A stretch of 41,559 nucleotides of DNA from Bacteroidota bacterium (GCA_005800655.1 SYEV01000044.1:1-41559), one strand, 5' to 3'. Counted from the stretch's first letter, positions 25,583 to 34,537 are shown. Notes: generated by a model not told the origin, from the letters alone. Numbers and translations are program-made.

Positions 25583-26680
25583 TTGAAAATTGTAGCCACC
25601 CATATTTATCAGTTTAAAATTCCAATGGTCCCTTTTACCATAGCTACAGGGACCATGCATTACGCACAAAATATACTCATTCAAATAACCACCGATGAAG
25701 GGATTACCGGTTATGGTGAGTGTTCGGCCTTTCCTATGATTGTGGGCGAAACTCAGCAAAGCTGCTATCTATTGGCCAAGGATTTTGCTAGTTTTTGGAA
25801 AGGTAAAAATCCTTTAGCAATTACAGAACGACTCAACGAACTTGATTTAATTATCGCAGGAAACTATACCGCAAAAAGCGCATTTGATATGGCATTGTAC
25901 GACATTGCTGCAAAGCATGCCAACCAACCATTGTATGCTTTTTTGGGAGGGCAACAAAAATCCATTGAATCTGATTTAACCATCGGCATTGACACTCCTC
26001 AAAATATGGCAGGACAGGCCATTGATTTTGTCGCCAAAGGCGTGCGCATTATTAAAGTAAAACTTGGCAAACACCCTACAGAAGATGTGGAAAGGATTAA
26101 GGCAATAAGAACAGCTATTGGAGATGAAATTATTTTACGTATTGATGCGAATCAAGGCTGGTCATCCGATGACGCATTAGGCGTATTAACAAATTTATCA
26201 AAATATACTATTGAATTTTGCGAACAACCGATGCATAAATACCAGGACGATTTTTTGCCTGCATTATGCAAAGCTTCTCCCATAAAAATAATGGCCGACG
26301 AATCTGTATTTACGCACCATGATGCGCGTAAGTTGATTGCGCAAAAAGCATGCGATTCAATCAATATTAAATTTTCAAAAAGTGGCGGCATTCAAGAAGC
26401 CATAAAAATTCATGACCTTGCCAAACAACACAACATTCCATGCATGATGGGTGGTATGCTCGAAAGCAGATTGGCGTTGAGTGCAAAAATGCACTTTGCA
26501 ATGGCGCATGACAACATTAAATACTACGACATGGATACTTGTCTTTTGGGCCATTTGGCTGACCCAGTTATTGGAGGTGTTCAATTTAGTGGTATGCATT
26601 TAAGTATCAATGATGCTCCTGGTATTGGGGCAGAAGTAGATCCTGCGTTTTTAGCAAACTTAGAAAGCTGCATTGTTTAA
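25583..26680 (+). CDS. dipeptide epimerase (enolase superfamily, L-Ala-D/L-Glu epimerase-like)
   Basis: This is an enolase-superfamily enzyme of the muconate-lactonising subgroup. The capping domain (about 1-120) has GITGYGECSAFPMIVGE. The barrel has the KxK base IIKVKLGKH, metal ligands in RIDANQGWS (Asp), EFCEQPM (Glu) and MADES (Asp), the second base lysine in NIKFSKSGGI, and the terminal YYDMDTCLLG. The DxD in that last motif is characteristic of dipeptide epimerases, which recycle murein peptides such as L-Ala-D-Glu. The 365-residue frame needs a TTG start (MKIVATHIYQFKIPM), since no ATG fits. A weak TAAATTTA box lies 23 nt upstream at 25552-25559. Confidence 0.88.
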   Translation: MKIVATHIYQFKIPMVPFTIATGTMHYAQNILIQITTDEGITGYGECSAFPMIVGETQQSCYLLAKDFASFWKGKNPLAITERLNELDLIIAGNYTAKSAFDMALYDIAAKHANQPLYAFLGGQQKSIESDLTIGIDTPQNMAGQAIDFVAKGVRIIKVKLGKHPTEDVERIKAIRTAIGDEIILRIDANQGWSSDDALGVLTNLSKYTIEFCEQPMHKYQDDFLPALCKASPIKIMADESVFTHHDARKLIAQKACDSINIKFSKSGGIQEAIKIHDLAKQHNIPCMMGGMLESRLALSAKMHFAMAHDNIKYYDMDTCLLGHLADPVIGGVQFSGMHLSINDAPGIGAEVDPAFLANLESCIV

Positions 26681-26703
26681 GGACAATAAATACAAGTAAG
26701 AAA

Positions 26704-26730
26704 GGGGCTAAAAAATGCAGATTTAGCCTC
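26704..26730 (+). terminator. possible hairpin after the dipeptide epimerase gene
   Basis: GGGGCTAAA (26704-26712) pairs with TTTAGCCTC (26722-26730), nine pairs with one G-T. The same 5' arm could also pair imperfectly with TTTTAGCGCC at 26736-26745. No strong T-run follows, so termination is uncertain. Confidence 0.35.
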
Positions 26731-26812
26731 CTACCTTTTAGCGCCTTATTATCCTTCTCTTGAATTACGAAAATGTTGTTTTTACAATTCATCCTATTGT
26801 CACACAAGTTTG

Positions 26813-26820
26813 TATCTTTA
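26813..26820 (+). promoter_or_regulatory. -7 box (TATCTTTA) for the thioesterase gene
   Basis: One base off TAnnTTTG, 19 nt before the ATG at 26840. A TTG at 26810 that would extend the frame overlaps this box, so it is unlikely to be the start. Confidence 0.5.
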
Positions 26821-26839
26821 CTTCACAAAGCATAACATT

Positions 26840-27355
26840 ATGGAAGCGCGTAAAGCAATCGATTCCTTCACCACAATGAATGAATTAGTATTACCCAATG
26901 ATACGAACACCTTTGGTGATTTAATGGGTGGCAAACTCATGTATTGGATGGATATTGCCGCCTATTTATCCGCAGGTAAACATTGTAATTCGGCATGTAT
27001 GACCGCATCGGTAGATAACTTAAGTTTTAAAACGCCGATTAAATTAGGAAATGTTATTTGCATTGAAGCAATCGTTACCAGGGCCTTCACTACTTCCATG
27101 GAGATTCATTTAAAAGTATGGAATCAAAATATGATTAGTCAGACAAAGGAGCTGAGCAATGAAGCTTTTTTTACTTTTGTTGCTTTAGATGAAAATAAAA
27201 AACCCAAAGCAGTTCCAGCAATCGTTCCGGAGACAGCAGAACAAATAAAATATTATGATGGCGCTTTACGTCGTCGTCAATTGCGTTTAATATTAGGCGG
27301 CAAGATGAAACCAGATGACGCAACTGAATTAAAAGCCTTATTTGTAAAGGACTAG
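26840..27355 (+). CDS. acyl-CoA thioesterase (YciA-like hotdog)
   Basis: This 171-residue hotdog-fold protein resembles YciA/BACH acyl-CoA thioesterases. Typical marks are LVLPNDTNTFGDLMGGKLMYWMD (the hotdog helix with the Asn/Asp active-site region), then SVDNLSFKTPIKLGNVICIEAIV and ALDENKKPKAVPAIVPET, which ends the fold. It hydrolyses acyl-CoA to free acid and CoA; chain preference cannot be read. I chose the ATG at 26840 because the longer frame overlaps the promoter box. It converges on the acyltransferase gene. Confidence 0.88.
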   Translation: MEARKAIDSFTTMNELVLPNDTNTFGDLMGGKLMYWMDIAAYLSAGKHCNSACMTASVDNLSFKTPIKLGNVICIEAIVTRAFTTSMEIHLKVWNQNMISQTKELSNEAFFTFVALDENKKPKAVPAIVPETAEQIKYYDGALRRRQLRLILGGKMKPDDATELKALFVKD

Positions 27356-27357
27356 GC

Positions 27358-27388
27358 AATAAAATACGCTTAAAATAATTTTATTTGC
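27358..27388. terminator. weak AT-rich bidirectional hairpin between convergent genes
   Basis: AATAAAAT (27358-27365) and ATTTTATT (27378-27385) are perfect reverse complements, flanked by GC and (T)GC. The hairpin overlaps the stop codon of the acyltransferase gene. With so few G-C pairs it is at best a weak terminator. Confidence 0.35.
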
Positions 27389-28148
27389 TAATCACTTGAG
27401 CCAAATGATGCTTACCCTTAAGCATGTATTCCTTACTTTGCTCAATGCCATCCATGATTTGTTCTAAGATATGCTCCACTGATTGTGTGTAATCAATCAC
27501 CAAGGGTTCTTTAAATCGAATACTTAAAGGTGTTCCCACTTTTTTAAATTTCAATCCCTTCTTATTAAATGCGCGCCAAAAACCATTGATGACAACTGGT
27601 ACTACAATGGGTTGATTGTTTTTAATAATGTGCGCAGTTCCTTTGCGACCGGGCGCAAAAGGCTTGGTGGTCCCTTGCGGAAAAGTAATTACCCAGCTTT
27701 TGGATAAAGCCTTATCAATTTTTTGCGTATCCACTTCATCCCGATTACGCGAAACATCTTGTCCTTCGGCGCGCCAAGTTCGCTTAATTGTTAAAGCACC
27801 ACCCAACTTAAATAATTTGGTCAACCAATTGCTATTCATGGTTTCCTCCGCAGCAACAAAAAATAAATTGGTGAATGGATTTAATAAATAATAAGGCAAA
27901 CCGAGCTTGTTAAACTTACGCCATTTCACCGCACAAAAAATATGAACAAAAGCAATCACATCTGCAAAATAAGTTTGATGATTACTTACGAATAAAACAT
28001 TTTTATTGGGAAGATTTTCCAAATGCTCCGTGCCCTCAATTTTTAACTTATTGAATAATACCAATCCTGGATAAGTAAATATCCCAACAAGCCCATATAT
28101 AAAGGAGCGAAATAAGCGAATATGTTTTAATCTTTCCAATAAAGTCAT
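27381..28148 (-). CDS. lysophospholipid acyltransferase, PlsC-like
   Basis: The 255-residue membrane-associated protein belongs to the PlsC/LPLAT family. Motif I is NHQTYFADV (NHxxxxD) after a hydrophobic N-terminus. Motif III reads FPQGTTKPF, with Gln where most members have Glu (FPEGTR). PIVVPVVINGFWRAF is motif IV-like. It probably acylates lysophosphatidic acid or another lipid at the inner membrane. The Glu-to-Gln change and the unusual lengths between motifs mean the acceptor may differ from glycerol-3-phosphate derivatives. It is convergent with the thioesterase and divergent from the HAD phosphatase. Confidence 0.82.
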   Translation of the reverse strand: MTLLERLKHIRLFRSFIYGLVGIFTYPGLVLFNKLKIEGTEHLENLPNKNVLFVSNHQTYFADVIAFVHIFCAVKWRKFNKLGLPYYLLNPFTNLFFVAAEETMNSNWLTKLFKLGGALTIKRTWRAEGQDVSRNRDEVDTQKIDKALSKSWVITFPQGTTKPFAPGRKGTAHIIKNNQPIVVPVVINGFWRAFNKKGLKFKKVGTPLSIRFKEPLVIDYTQSVEHILEQIMDGIEQSKEYMLKGKHHLAQVISK

Positions 28149-28225
28149 GACCCACCCAATTTTGATATTAATGCAATATACTAATTAATATTTTATTCGC
28201 ATATCCCTGTTTAGCCAACAAATTG

Positions 28226-28233
28226 TATCTTTA
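28226..28233 (+). promoter_or_regulatory. -7 box (TATCTTTA) 4 nt before the HxpB-like gene
   Basis: One base off TAnnTTTG, followed by AGCA and then the ATG at 28238. This is the same 4-nt spacing as in four other genes of the window. Confidence 0.5.
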
Positions 28234-28237
28234 AGCA

Positions 28238-28903
28238 ATGAAAAAATCAGCAGTAATTTTTGACATTGATGGTTTATTAATCAATAGCGAGCCATTATGG
28301 AATAAAGCAGCGAGTGAGATTTTTAGACAATATGGTATATTATTGACTGAACAACAATATGCATTAACGACTGGATTAAGATCAAAGGAATTTGTTGCAC
28401 ATTGGTTATACGAGCATAAAATTCCTTCCACTGAATATGATCGTGCCGAGCAACGGATCATTGATCTGGCATTAACGATGATTGACAAGGAGGCAAATGT
28501 GATGCCAGGTGTTGAGCATATTTTTCATTTTTTTTTACAAAAAGAATTTAAAATTGGATTAGCCACTTCCTCTCCTGTTGCTTTAATTGAACTTATAAAA
28601 GATAAGCTAGGAATTAGACATATTATACAAGCAAGTTGCTCCGCACAACTTTTACCATTAGCAAAACCACATCCCCAAGTTTATTTGGATTGTGCCGCTG
28701 CACTGCATACATCCCCCTTAGCCTGCATCTGCTTCGAGGATTCAGTTTATGGGATGATTGCTGCTAAAGCTGCAAGAATGACTTGCGTGGTGGTGCCAAG
28801 TGCAGACCATATGAAATTGGCCCATTGGAGTGCAGCTGATTTAAAGCTATCTTCCCTCCAAAATTTTGGCGCCTTACACTTCAATATGCTTGATCCTGAA
28901 TAA
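28238..28903 (+). CDS. hxpB: HAD-family sugar phosphatase, HxpB (YniC)-like
   Basis: This 221-residue HAD hydrolase matches E. coli HxpB (YniC, 2-deoxyglucose-6-phosphate/hexitol phosphatase) through most of its length. Motif I is IFDIDGLLINSEPLW (Asp9 nucleophile, Asp11). Motif II reads GLATSSPVALIELI. Then come KPHPQVYLDCAAALHTSPLACICFEDSVYGMIAAKAARMTCVVVP (motifs III/IV and a HxpB-like stretch) and DLKLSSLQNF. The small helical cap (about 16-85) is of the beta-phosphoglucomutase type. The likely role is removing phosphate from toxic or surplus sugar phosphates. It is followed about 75 bp later by the prenyl synthase gene. Confidence 0.82.
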   Translation: MKKSAVIFDIDGLLINSEPLWNKAASEIFRQYGILLTEQQYALTTGLRSKEFVAHWLYEHKIPSTEYDRAEQRIIDLALTMIDKEANVMPGVEHIFHFFLQKEFKIGLATSSPVALIELIKDKLGIRHIIQASCSAQLLPLAKPHPQVYLDCAAALHTSPLACICFEDSVYGMIAAKAARMTCVVVPSADHMKLAHWSAADLKLSSLQNFGALHFNMLDPE

Positions 28904-28977
28904 GGAAAGGTTAGATTTCAAGGAAATTAAAAAAATTACGTGATCGTGGTTAAAATCAAATTAAATTGCAGTCCAGT

Positions 28978-29940
28978 ATGGAATTAGCCAAAAAAGTGAT
29001 TGAAGCCGAACTCGAGTTATTCGAAAAACATTTTAAAGATGCGGTAAAAAGTAGGGTGTCCCTGCTGGATCGTATTATGCAATACATTGTAAAACGCAAA
29101 GGAAAACAAATGCGTCCGATGTTTGTATTGTTATCGGCAAAATTACATGGAGAAATTAATGACAGCTCCTACCGCGCTGCCTCCCTAGTGGAATTATTAC
29201 ATACAGCTACCTTGGTGCATGATGACGTCGTGGATGAGGCCTTTGAAAGAAGGGGCTTTTTCTCTATCAATGCATTGTGGAAAAACAAAATTGCAGTTTT
29301 AGTCGGTGACTACTTATTATCAAAGGGATTATTGTTATCATTAGAAAATAAAGACTTTACCATTTTAACCATTTTATCCAATGCAGTAAAAAATATGAGC
29401 GAAGGCGAATTATTGCAAATGGAGAAAACAAGAAATTTAAATTTTGATGAATCTGTTTACTACGAAATCATCAATGGGAAAACGGCAAGTTTACTCGCAT
29501 CCAGTTGCGCAGCTGGTGCCTCCTCTGTTTCAAATGATCCAGCATTGATTGAACAAATGCGTGCATTTGGAGAGAATGTAGGTATGGCTTTTCAAATAAA
29601 AGATGATTTATTTGATTATGGTGAAGCAAAAGTGGGTAAACCGACGGGCAACGATATTAAAGAAAAAAAATTGACGCTCCCTTTAATTCATATTTTACAA
29701 AAAGTAACGCCCGCTTTAAAAAAGAAAATCATCTATATTGTTAAAAACAATAATAATGATAAAGACAAAGTCAAATTTGTGATAGACAATGTAGTATCAA
29801 ACGGCGGCATAGAATATGCTACTGAAAAAATGATTGAATACCGCGATAAAGCATTAACCATACTCCACTCATTTCCAAACTCAAGTTGCAGAGATGCGCT
29901 TGAAGAATTGGTCCGCTATACCACAGACCGAAAATTTTAA
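28978..29940 (+). CDS. polyprenyl (octaprenyl-type) diphosphate synthase
   Basis: This is a long-chain trans-prenyltransferase of 320 residues. Motifs include GKQMRPMFVLLSAKL (substrate binding), first Asp-rich motif LVHDDVVDEAFERRG, then NGKTASLLASSCAAGA and second Asp-rich motif FQIKDDLFDYGEAKVGKPTGND. It probably builds the side chain of menaquinone from IPP, using the product of IspH. I start at the ATG at 28978; a TTG at 28966 only adds four residues. Its stop overlaps the recJ ATG (TAATG), so the two are coupled. Chain length cannot be told from these motifs. Confidence 0.92.
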   Translation: MELAKKVIEAELELFEKHFKDAVKSRVSLLDRIMQYIVKRKGKQMRPMFVLLSAKLHGEINDSSYRAASLVELLHTATLVHDDVVDEAFERRGFFSINALWKNKIAVLVGDYLLSKGLLLSLENKDFTILTILSNAVKNMSEGELLQMEKTRNLNFDESVYYEIINGKTASLLASSCAAGASSVSNDPALIEQMRAFGENVGMAFQIKDDLFDYGEAKVGKPTGNDIKEKKLTLPLIHILQKVTPALKKKIIYIVKNNNNDKDKVKFVIDNVVSNGGIEYATEKMIEYRDKALTILHSFPNSSCRDALEELVRYTTDRKF

Positions 29941-31637
29941 TGGAAAAAAGATGGAACATATTACAGGCAGATGTACTAAAAGTACAAGCGTTACAAAGCG
30001 CACTTAAAATACATCCCATACTTTGTGAACTCCTTGTTCAAAGAGGCATTGATACCTTTGAAGCAGCAAAACATTATTTCAGACCCAGCATTGACCACTT
30101 ACACGACCCTTGGTTAATGAAGGATATGCGGATAGCAGTAACGCGGATTCAGGAAGCTGTAAATAAACAACAAAAGATTTTGGTATTTGGTGACTATGAT
30201 GTTGACGGAACTACATCGGTGGCTACTTTATACCAGTTTCTGAAAACATTATCTCCGCATATAGATTATTATATCCCACATAGATATCGAGAGGGCTATG
30301 GCATTTCTAAAATAGGGATTGACTTTGCTAAAGAAAATAATATTGATTTAATCATTTCAGTGGATTGCGGAATTAAGTCCATTGAACTCATTACCTATGC
30401 AAAAAACTTAGGAATTGATTTTATTATTTGCGACCACCATTTACCTGATACCATTTTACCGCCTGCCATTGCCATACTGAATCCAAAACAAGTGGATTGT
30501 AATTATCCCTACCAAGAACTTTGTGGTTGCGGTGTTGTATTTAAATTAATATCGGCCCTTGCAGATACTTATAATTTACCCCCTGAATCCTATTTGCAAT
30601 TTTTGGATTTAGTAGCCACTGCGATTGCTGCTGACATAGTCCCATTAACAGATGAAAATAGAACATTGGCTTTTTTTGGTTTACAAAAAGTAAATCAATC
30701 CCCCAGCTTTGGCATATTAGCGCTCATGGAATTAGCCAAACAAACTACCCCATTAAAAATTAGCAACTTAGTTTTCGCAGTAGCCCCTCGTATTAATGCT
30801 GCAGGCAGAATGGATGACGCAAAAAAAGCAGTCCAATTATTTATAGAAAAAGATTATTCAAGCGCTTTGGCCATTGCTTCATTATTACAACAGGATAATT
30901 TAGAGAGACGTGAAGCGGATACAAGTATCTCAGAAGAAGCATTGCAGCAAATTGAAATGGACCCCACGCATTTAACAAAAAAATCCTCGGTGGTTTTTCA
31001 AGCACATTGGCATAAAGGCGTTGTGGGTATTGTAGCAAGTAGATTAATAGAAAAACATTATAAGCCAACCATTGTGCTAACGCAAAGTGGAGATGTAATT
31101 GCTGGCAGTGCACGCAGTGTATTGGGATTTAATTTATACGAAGCACTTCATGCATGTCGCGCACATTTAATCGGTTATGGTGGACACTTCGCAGCTGCAG
31201 GTATGACCATGGCCGTGGATCAATTGGAACCATTTAAAATCGCCTTTGAAAAAGCAGTCGCCGAGCGAATCACGATTGAACAGCTGACCCCTGAAATTGC
31301 CATCAATTCGGTTTTAGCATTGGATGATATCAATATGAACTTCTTTCAAATTATCAGTCAAATGGAACCTTATGGACCTGATAATATACGACCGATATTT
31401 TTAGCAAAAAATGTTCGCGACGCTGGCTATACCAAGTTGGTAAAAGAAGCGCATATTAGTTTTCATGTCATTCAAGGACAAAATACCTTAAAAGGTATTG
31501 GCTATAACATGCCCCAACATATCGACCTCATTAAATCCGGCAAACCCTTTGATCTTGTTTTTCAATTGCAATTATACGAGTGGCAGGGAGCGCAAACCGT
31601 GCAAATGCAGGTCATCGATATTAAAGCATCCGCTTAA
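29940..31637 (+). CDS. recJ: single-stranded-DNA-specific exonuclease RecJ
   Basis: RecJ is a 5'-3' ssDNA exonuclease used in recombination and mismatch repair. The DHH-domain motifs are present in order: VFGDYDVDGTTSVATL, SVDCGIKSIE, FIICDHHLPD (the DHH), then PRINAAGRMDDA and the DHHA1 GGHFAAAGMTM. The C-terminal OB-like domain follows to 565 residues, the usual length. It overlaps the prenyl synthase stop by one base. A perfect 12-bp hairpin terminator lies 20 bp after the stop. Confidence 0.95.
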   Translation: MEKRWNILQADVLKVQALQSALKIHPILCELLVQRGIDTFEAAKHYFRPSIDHLHDPWLMKDMRIAVTRIQEAVNKQQKILVFGDYDVDGTTSVATLYQFLKTLSPHIDYYIPHRYREGYGISKIGIDFAKENNIDLIISVDCGIKSIELITYAKNLGIDFIICDHHLPDTILPPAIAILNPKQVDCNYPYQELCGCGVVFKLISALADTYNLPPESYLQFLDLVATAIAADIVPLTDENRTLAFFGLQKVNQSPSFGILALMELAKQTTPLKISNLVFAVAPRINAAGRMDDAKKAVQLFIEKDYSSALAIASLLQQDNLERREADTSISEEALQQIEMDPTHLTKKSSVVFQAHWHKGVVGIVASRLIEKHYKPTIVLTQSGDVIAGSARSVLGFNLYEALHACRAHLIGYGGHFAAAGMTMAVDQLEPFKIAFEKAVAERITIEQLTPEIAINSVLALDDINMNFFQIISQMEPYGPDNIRPIFLAKNVRDAGYTKLVKEAHISFHVIQGQNTLKGIGYNMPQHIDLIKSGKPFDLVFQLQLYEWQGAQTVQMQVIDIKASA

Positions 31638-31657
31638 TCACCTCAGTTATATAACGA

Positions 31658-31693
31658 ATAAAGCGAAGTAGTATTTACACCACTTCGCTTTAT
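31658..31693 (+). terminator. intrinsic terminator after recJ
   Basis: ATAAAGCGAAGT (31658-31669) and ACTTCGCTTTAT (31682-31693) form a perfect 12-bp stem with a 12-nt loop, followed within a few bases by a T-rich run (31697-31706). It lies between recJ and the convergent htpG. Confidence 0.85.
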
Positions 31694-31742
31694 CCTATTT
31701 TTTTTTCAATTATTCGAGTAATAAAAATACTTATGAAAAATA

Positions 31743-33617
31743 TTACTTCAATAAGTCAACACTTCTATTGATGAAGTTAGTCAACTCAGCTCCTTTTAAT
31801 AGGCCTTGTGAAAGCAATGCCAAGTCCGCTAAATTACGCGCTTGCTTTTGTTGCTTATCAACATCTGTTTCCTTTAATAAGGTTTGATAAATGGGGTGAT
31901 TGCCATTCACGGTTAAATGAACCTCATCTGGCATCTGCGCATAAAATGCGGTCATTCCGCCACCGCCCATACCTGCCATATCTTTCATACGACGCATAAA
32001 CTCAGGACGTGTTGCAACAATCGGTGCCGCATTCTGACTCAATCCTTTCACCTCAACTGTTAAAGTAATTTCAGGCACTTGGAATTCAAATAATTTTTTA
32101 GCTTGTTCCACTTCGTCTTTGGACAATATTGAATCTACATTTTCTTGCTTATCAATTAAATTGTCAACCACATCTGCATCCACACGAACAAACTGCACCC
32201 CTTCCCATTTCATTTCCACATTATTAATGAAAGCAGCATCAACCATAGTTTCCAACTTAACCACTTTATATCCTTTCGCTACTGCAGCTTGAATAAAAGC
32301 ATCTTGTTGTACAGGATTGGTAGTGTATAATAACACTTGCTTGCCGTCCTTATTTTTTTGCGTTGCTGCTGTAGTTGTTTTATATTCATCCAAAGTATAA
32401 AAAGTACCTGCATTGGCAGCATCTTCCATGATTAAAAACTTATTCGCTTTATCTAAAAACTTATCGTCCGTAATCATGCCATACTTCACAAACAAACCTA
32501 AACTTTCCCACTTTTCTTCAAACGACTTACGATCGCTATTGAATATTTCCTCTAATTTATCTGCTACTTTTTTAGTAATGTGTGCATTAATTTTTTTCAC
32601 ATTTGGATCCCCTTGTAAATAGCTACGACTTACATTTAATGGAATGTCTGGACTATCAATAACGCCATGCAATAACATTAAAAATTCAGGAACAATGTCC
32701 TTTACCTCATCAGTTACAAACACTTGGTTACAATACAGCTGAATTTTATCCTTTTGTATTTCAAAACTTTGTTTGATTTTAGGGAAATACAAAACACCTG
32801 TTAAATTAAATGGATAATCCACATTTAAATGAATCCAAAACAAAGGTGTTTCTCCAAATGGATATAACTCCTTATAAAACTTCTCATAATCTTCCTTGGT
32901 TAAATCAGCAGGTTTACGCACCCAAATTGGATTGGTATTATTGATTGATTTTTCAATTTCCAATTCTTCTGCTTTACCTTCTTCCTTTGTCGCTTCTTTT
33001 TTCTCGGCATTGGCATCCGTGAAATAAATAGCTACAGGTAAAAATTTACAAAATCTTTCTAAAATTGATTTCACACGATGCGGATCCAAAAATTCGGCAC
33101 TTTCCTCATTAATATGCAAAACAATTTTTGTACCCCTTGCACTATAATCCACTTCATACAATTCATATTCGGTACTCCCATCACAACTCCAAAACACACC
33201 AGGGGTGTCCGTATGACTTTTACTATAAATATCTACTTTATCACTCACCATAAATGAGCTATAAAAACCCAAACCAAAATGACCAATAATACTGGTGTCC
33301 TTATATTTGGTAACAAACTCCTCGGCGCCACTAAATGCCACTTGGTTAATATACTTGTCTACTTCGGCACTTGACATACCAATACCATTATCAATAATGG
33401 ATAAAGTTTTTTCCTTGGCATCTAAAACAACATCTACCCTTAAATCACCAATGGCCCCTTTTACTTCCCCTTTACCACTTAAGGTTTTTAATTTTTGAGA
33501 GGCGTCCACAGCGTTACTCACTAACTCTCTTAAAAATATCTCGTGATCGCTATAAAGAAACTTCTTAATGATTGGAAAGATGTTCTCCGTCTGAACCCTT
33601 ATTTGACCTTTTTGCAT
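31743..33617 (-). CDS. htpG: molecular chaperone HtpG (Hsp90)
   Basis: This is bacterial Hsp90, an ATP-dependent dimeric chaperone. The GHKL ATPase motifs are RELVSNAVDAS, IIDNGIGMS and GHFGLGFYSSFMV; the middle domain has NPIWVRKPADLTKEDYEKFYKELYP and LYCNQVFVTDEVKDIVPEF. The C-terminal dimerisation domain runs to NFINRSVDLLK. The start is the ATG at 33617 (MQKGQIRVQTENIFP), giving 624 residues, as in E. coli; the 16 residues before it in the longer frame are not conserved. I see no sure heat-shock element upstream. Confidence 0.96.
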   Translation of the reverse strand: MQKGQIRVQTENIFPIIKKFLYSDHEIFLRELVSNAVDASQKLKTLSGKGEVKGAIGDLRVDVVLDAKEKTLSIIDNGIGMSSAEVDKYINQVAFSGAEEFVTKYKDTSIIGHFGLGFYSSFMVSDKVDIYSKSHTDTPGVFWSCDGSTEYELYEVDYSARGTKIVLHINEESAEFLDPHRVKSILERFCKFLPVAIYFTDANAEKKEATKEEGKAEELEIEKSINNTNPIWVRKPADLTKEDYEKFYKELYPFGETPLFWIHLNVDYPFNLTGVLYFPKIKQSFEIQKDKIQLYCNQVFVTDEVKDIVPEFLMLLHGVIDSPDIPLNVSRSYLQGDPNVKKINAHITKKVADKLEEIFNSDRKSFEEKWESLGLFVKYGMITDDKFLDKANKFLIMEDAANAGTFYTLDEYKTTTAATQKNKDGKQVLLYTTNPVQQDAFIQAAVAKGYKVVKLETMVDAAFINNVEMKWEGVQFVRVDADVVDNLIDKQENVDSILSKDEVEQAKKLFEFQVPEITLTVEVKGLSQNAAPIVATRPEFMRRMKDMAGMGGGGMTAFYAQMPDEVHLTVNGNHPIYQTLLKETDVDKQQKQARNLADLALLSQGLLKGAELTNFINRSVDLLK

Positions 33618-33692
33618 AATTATTACATTTAGTATAAGACTAGCAAAGAAAATACCAAAATACAAATGCTGACAGACTGTCCTTCAATAAGC

Positions 33693-34537
33693 CTATTGAG
33701 GTAAATTTTGCAGCCAAGCAGCCCCAGTACATCGCTTATTTTTTAACAAAATGTCACTTGTGTCACGAATCAATAACTGCTTTTCACTATTGTACACCGA
33801 GTAAATCCCAATCACAGATCCATTACCTGTAGGGGTGGCAATACCGGCAAAATCGGCATACCCGCTGGACCGTATATAAATAGTTCCACCTGTACAAAAC
33901 TTTAATGCCCTACTAGCCCCCGTTTTATTTTTATAATCCGCATAAGTTTGTCCGGTATCTGTTGCCGAAAATTCAACATTCATAATTTTTATTAATCTAC
34001 CCTGTAAAGAATCTCCTAAGTTTTTAAAAGCAACTTCGATTGGAATAATTTTATAATGATCAGAAAGCGTGGTAATATGTTTTTCAAATAATGGCACGGG
34101 TATACCACCTGTGACTAAAGTACCGTTGGAGGTATCCACCCCTGCTACTAATTGTTGCATTTTTCGGTAGTCCGTTAAAAATAAATTTTGAATACGCACC
34201 CGCAAGAAAGCCCCCACTGGATAATTTTGATATAAATTGGTTCCATCCAACAACAAAACAATACCACCGGTGCTGTCTTGAATTATGATTGACTTGTAAA
34301 TATTATCATGCTCATCATTACCTACCACCACCCCTTCAATCATCCATGATTTTGTAATTGGTTCCACCCGATTTGTCAAATGCAATTTTCGTAAATTTTT
34401 TATGGTGATTAAGGTATCCGTTGAAAGGCCAATAACTTTTTCAGCATAAGCCGTTTTTTTTAAGCAGGCCGAAAAAATAACATGGAAATAACGAATAATA
34501 AATTAAAAAATGAATAGCACCGATTTTGATTTTTCAT
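33693..34537 (-). CDS. DUF5689-domain lipoprotein, frame broken in the signal peptide
   Basis: The main frame (34385 to 33693) encodes a DUF5689 protein: WMIEGVVVGNDEHDNIYKSI, LYQNYPVGAFLRVRIQ and LTDYRKMQQLVAGV are typical, suggesting a beta-rich OB-like domain. It has no good start; only a TTG at 34385. In a different frame, an ATG at 34537 opens a signal peptide (NQNRCYSFFNLLFVISMLFF) that hits a stop at PA*. Adding one T to the T6 run (34472-34477) joins them and gives the lipobox FFSAC followed by LKKTAYAEKVIGLS. So the gene is a lipoprotein with a one-base lesion, sequencing error or slippage site. The neighbouring TonB receptor gene lies upstream on the same strand, so the two may share a transcript. 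Confidence 0.75.
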
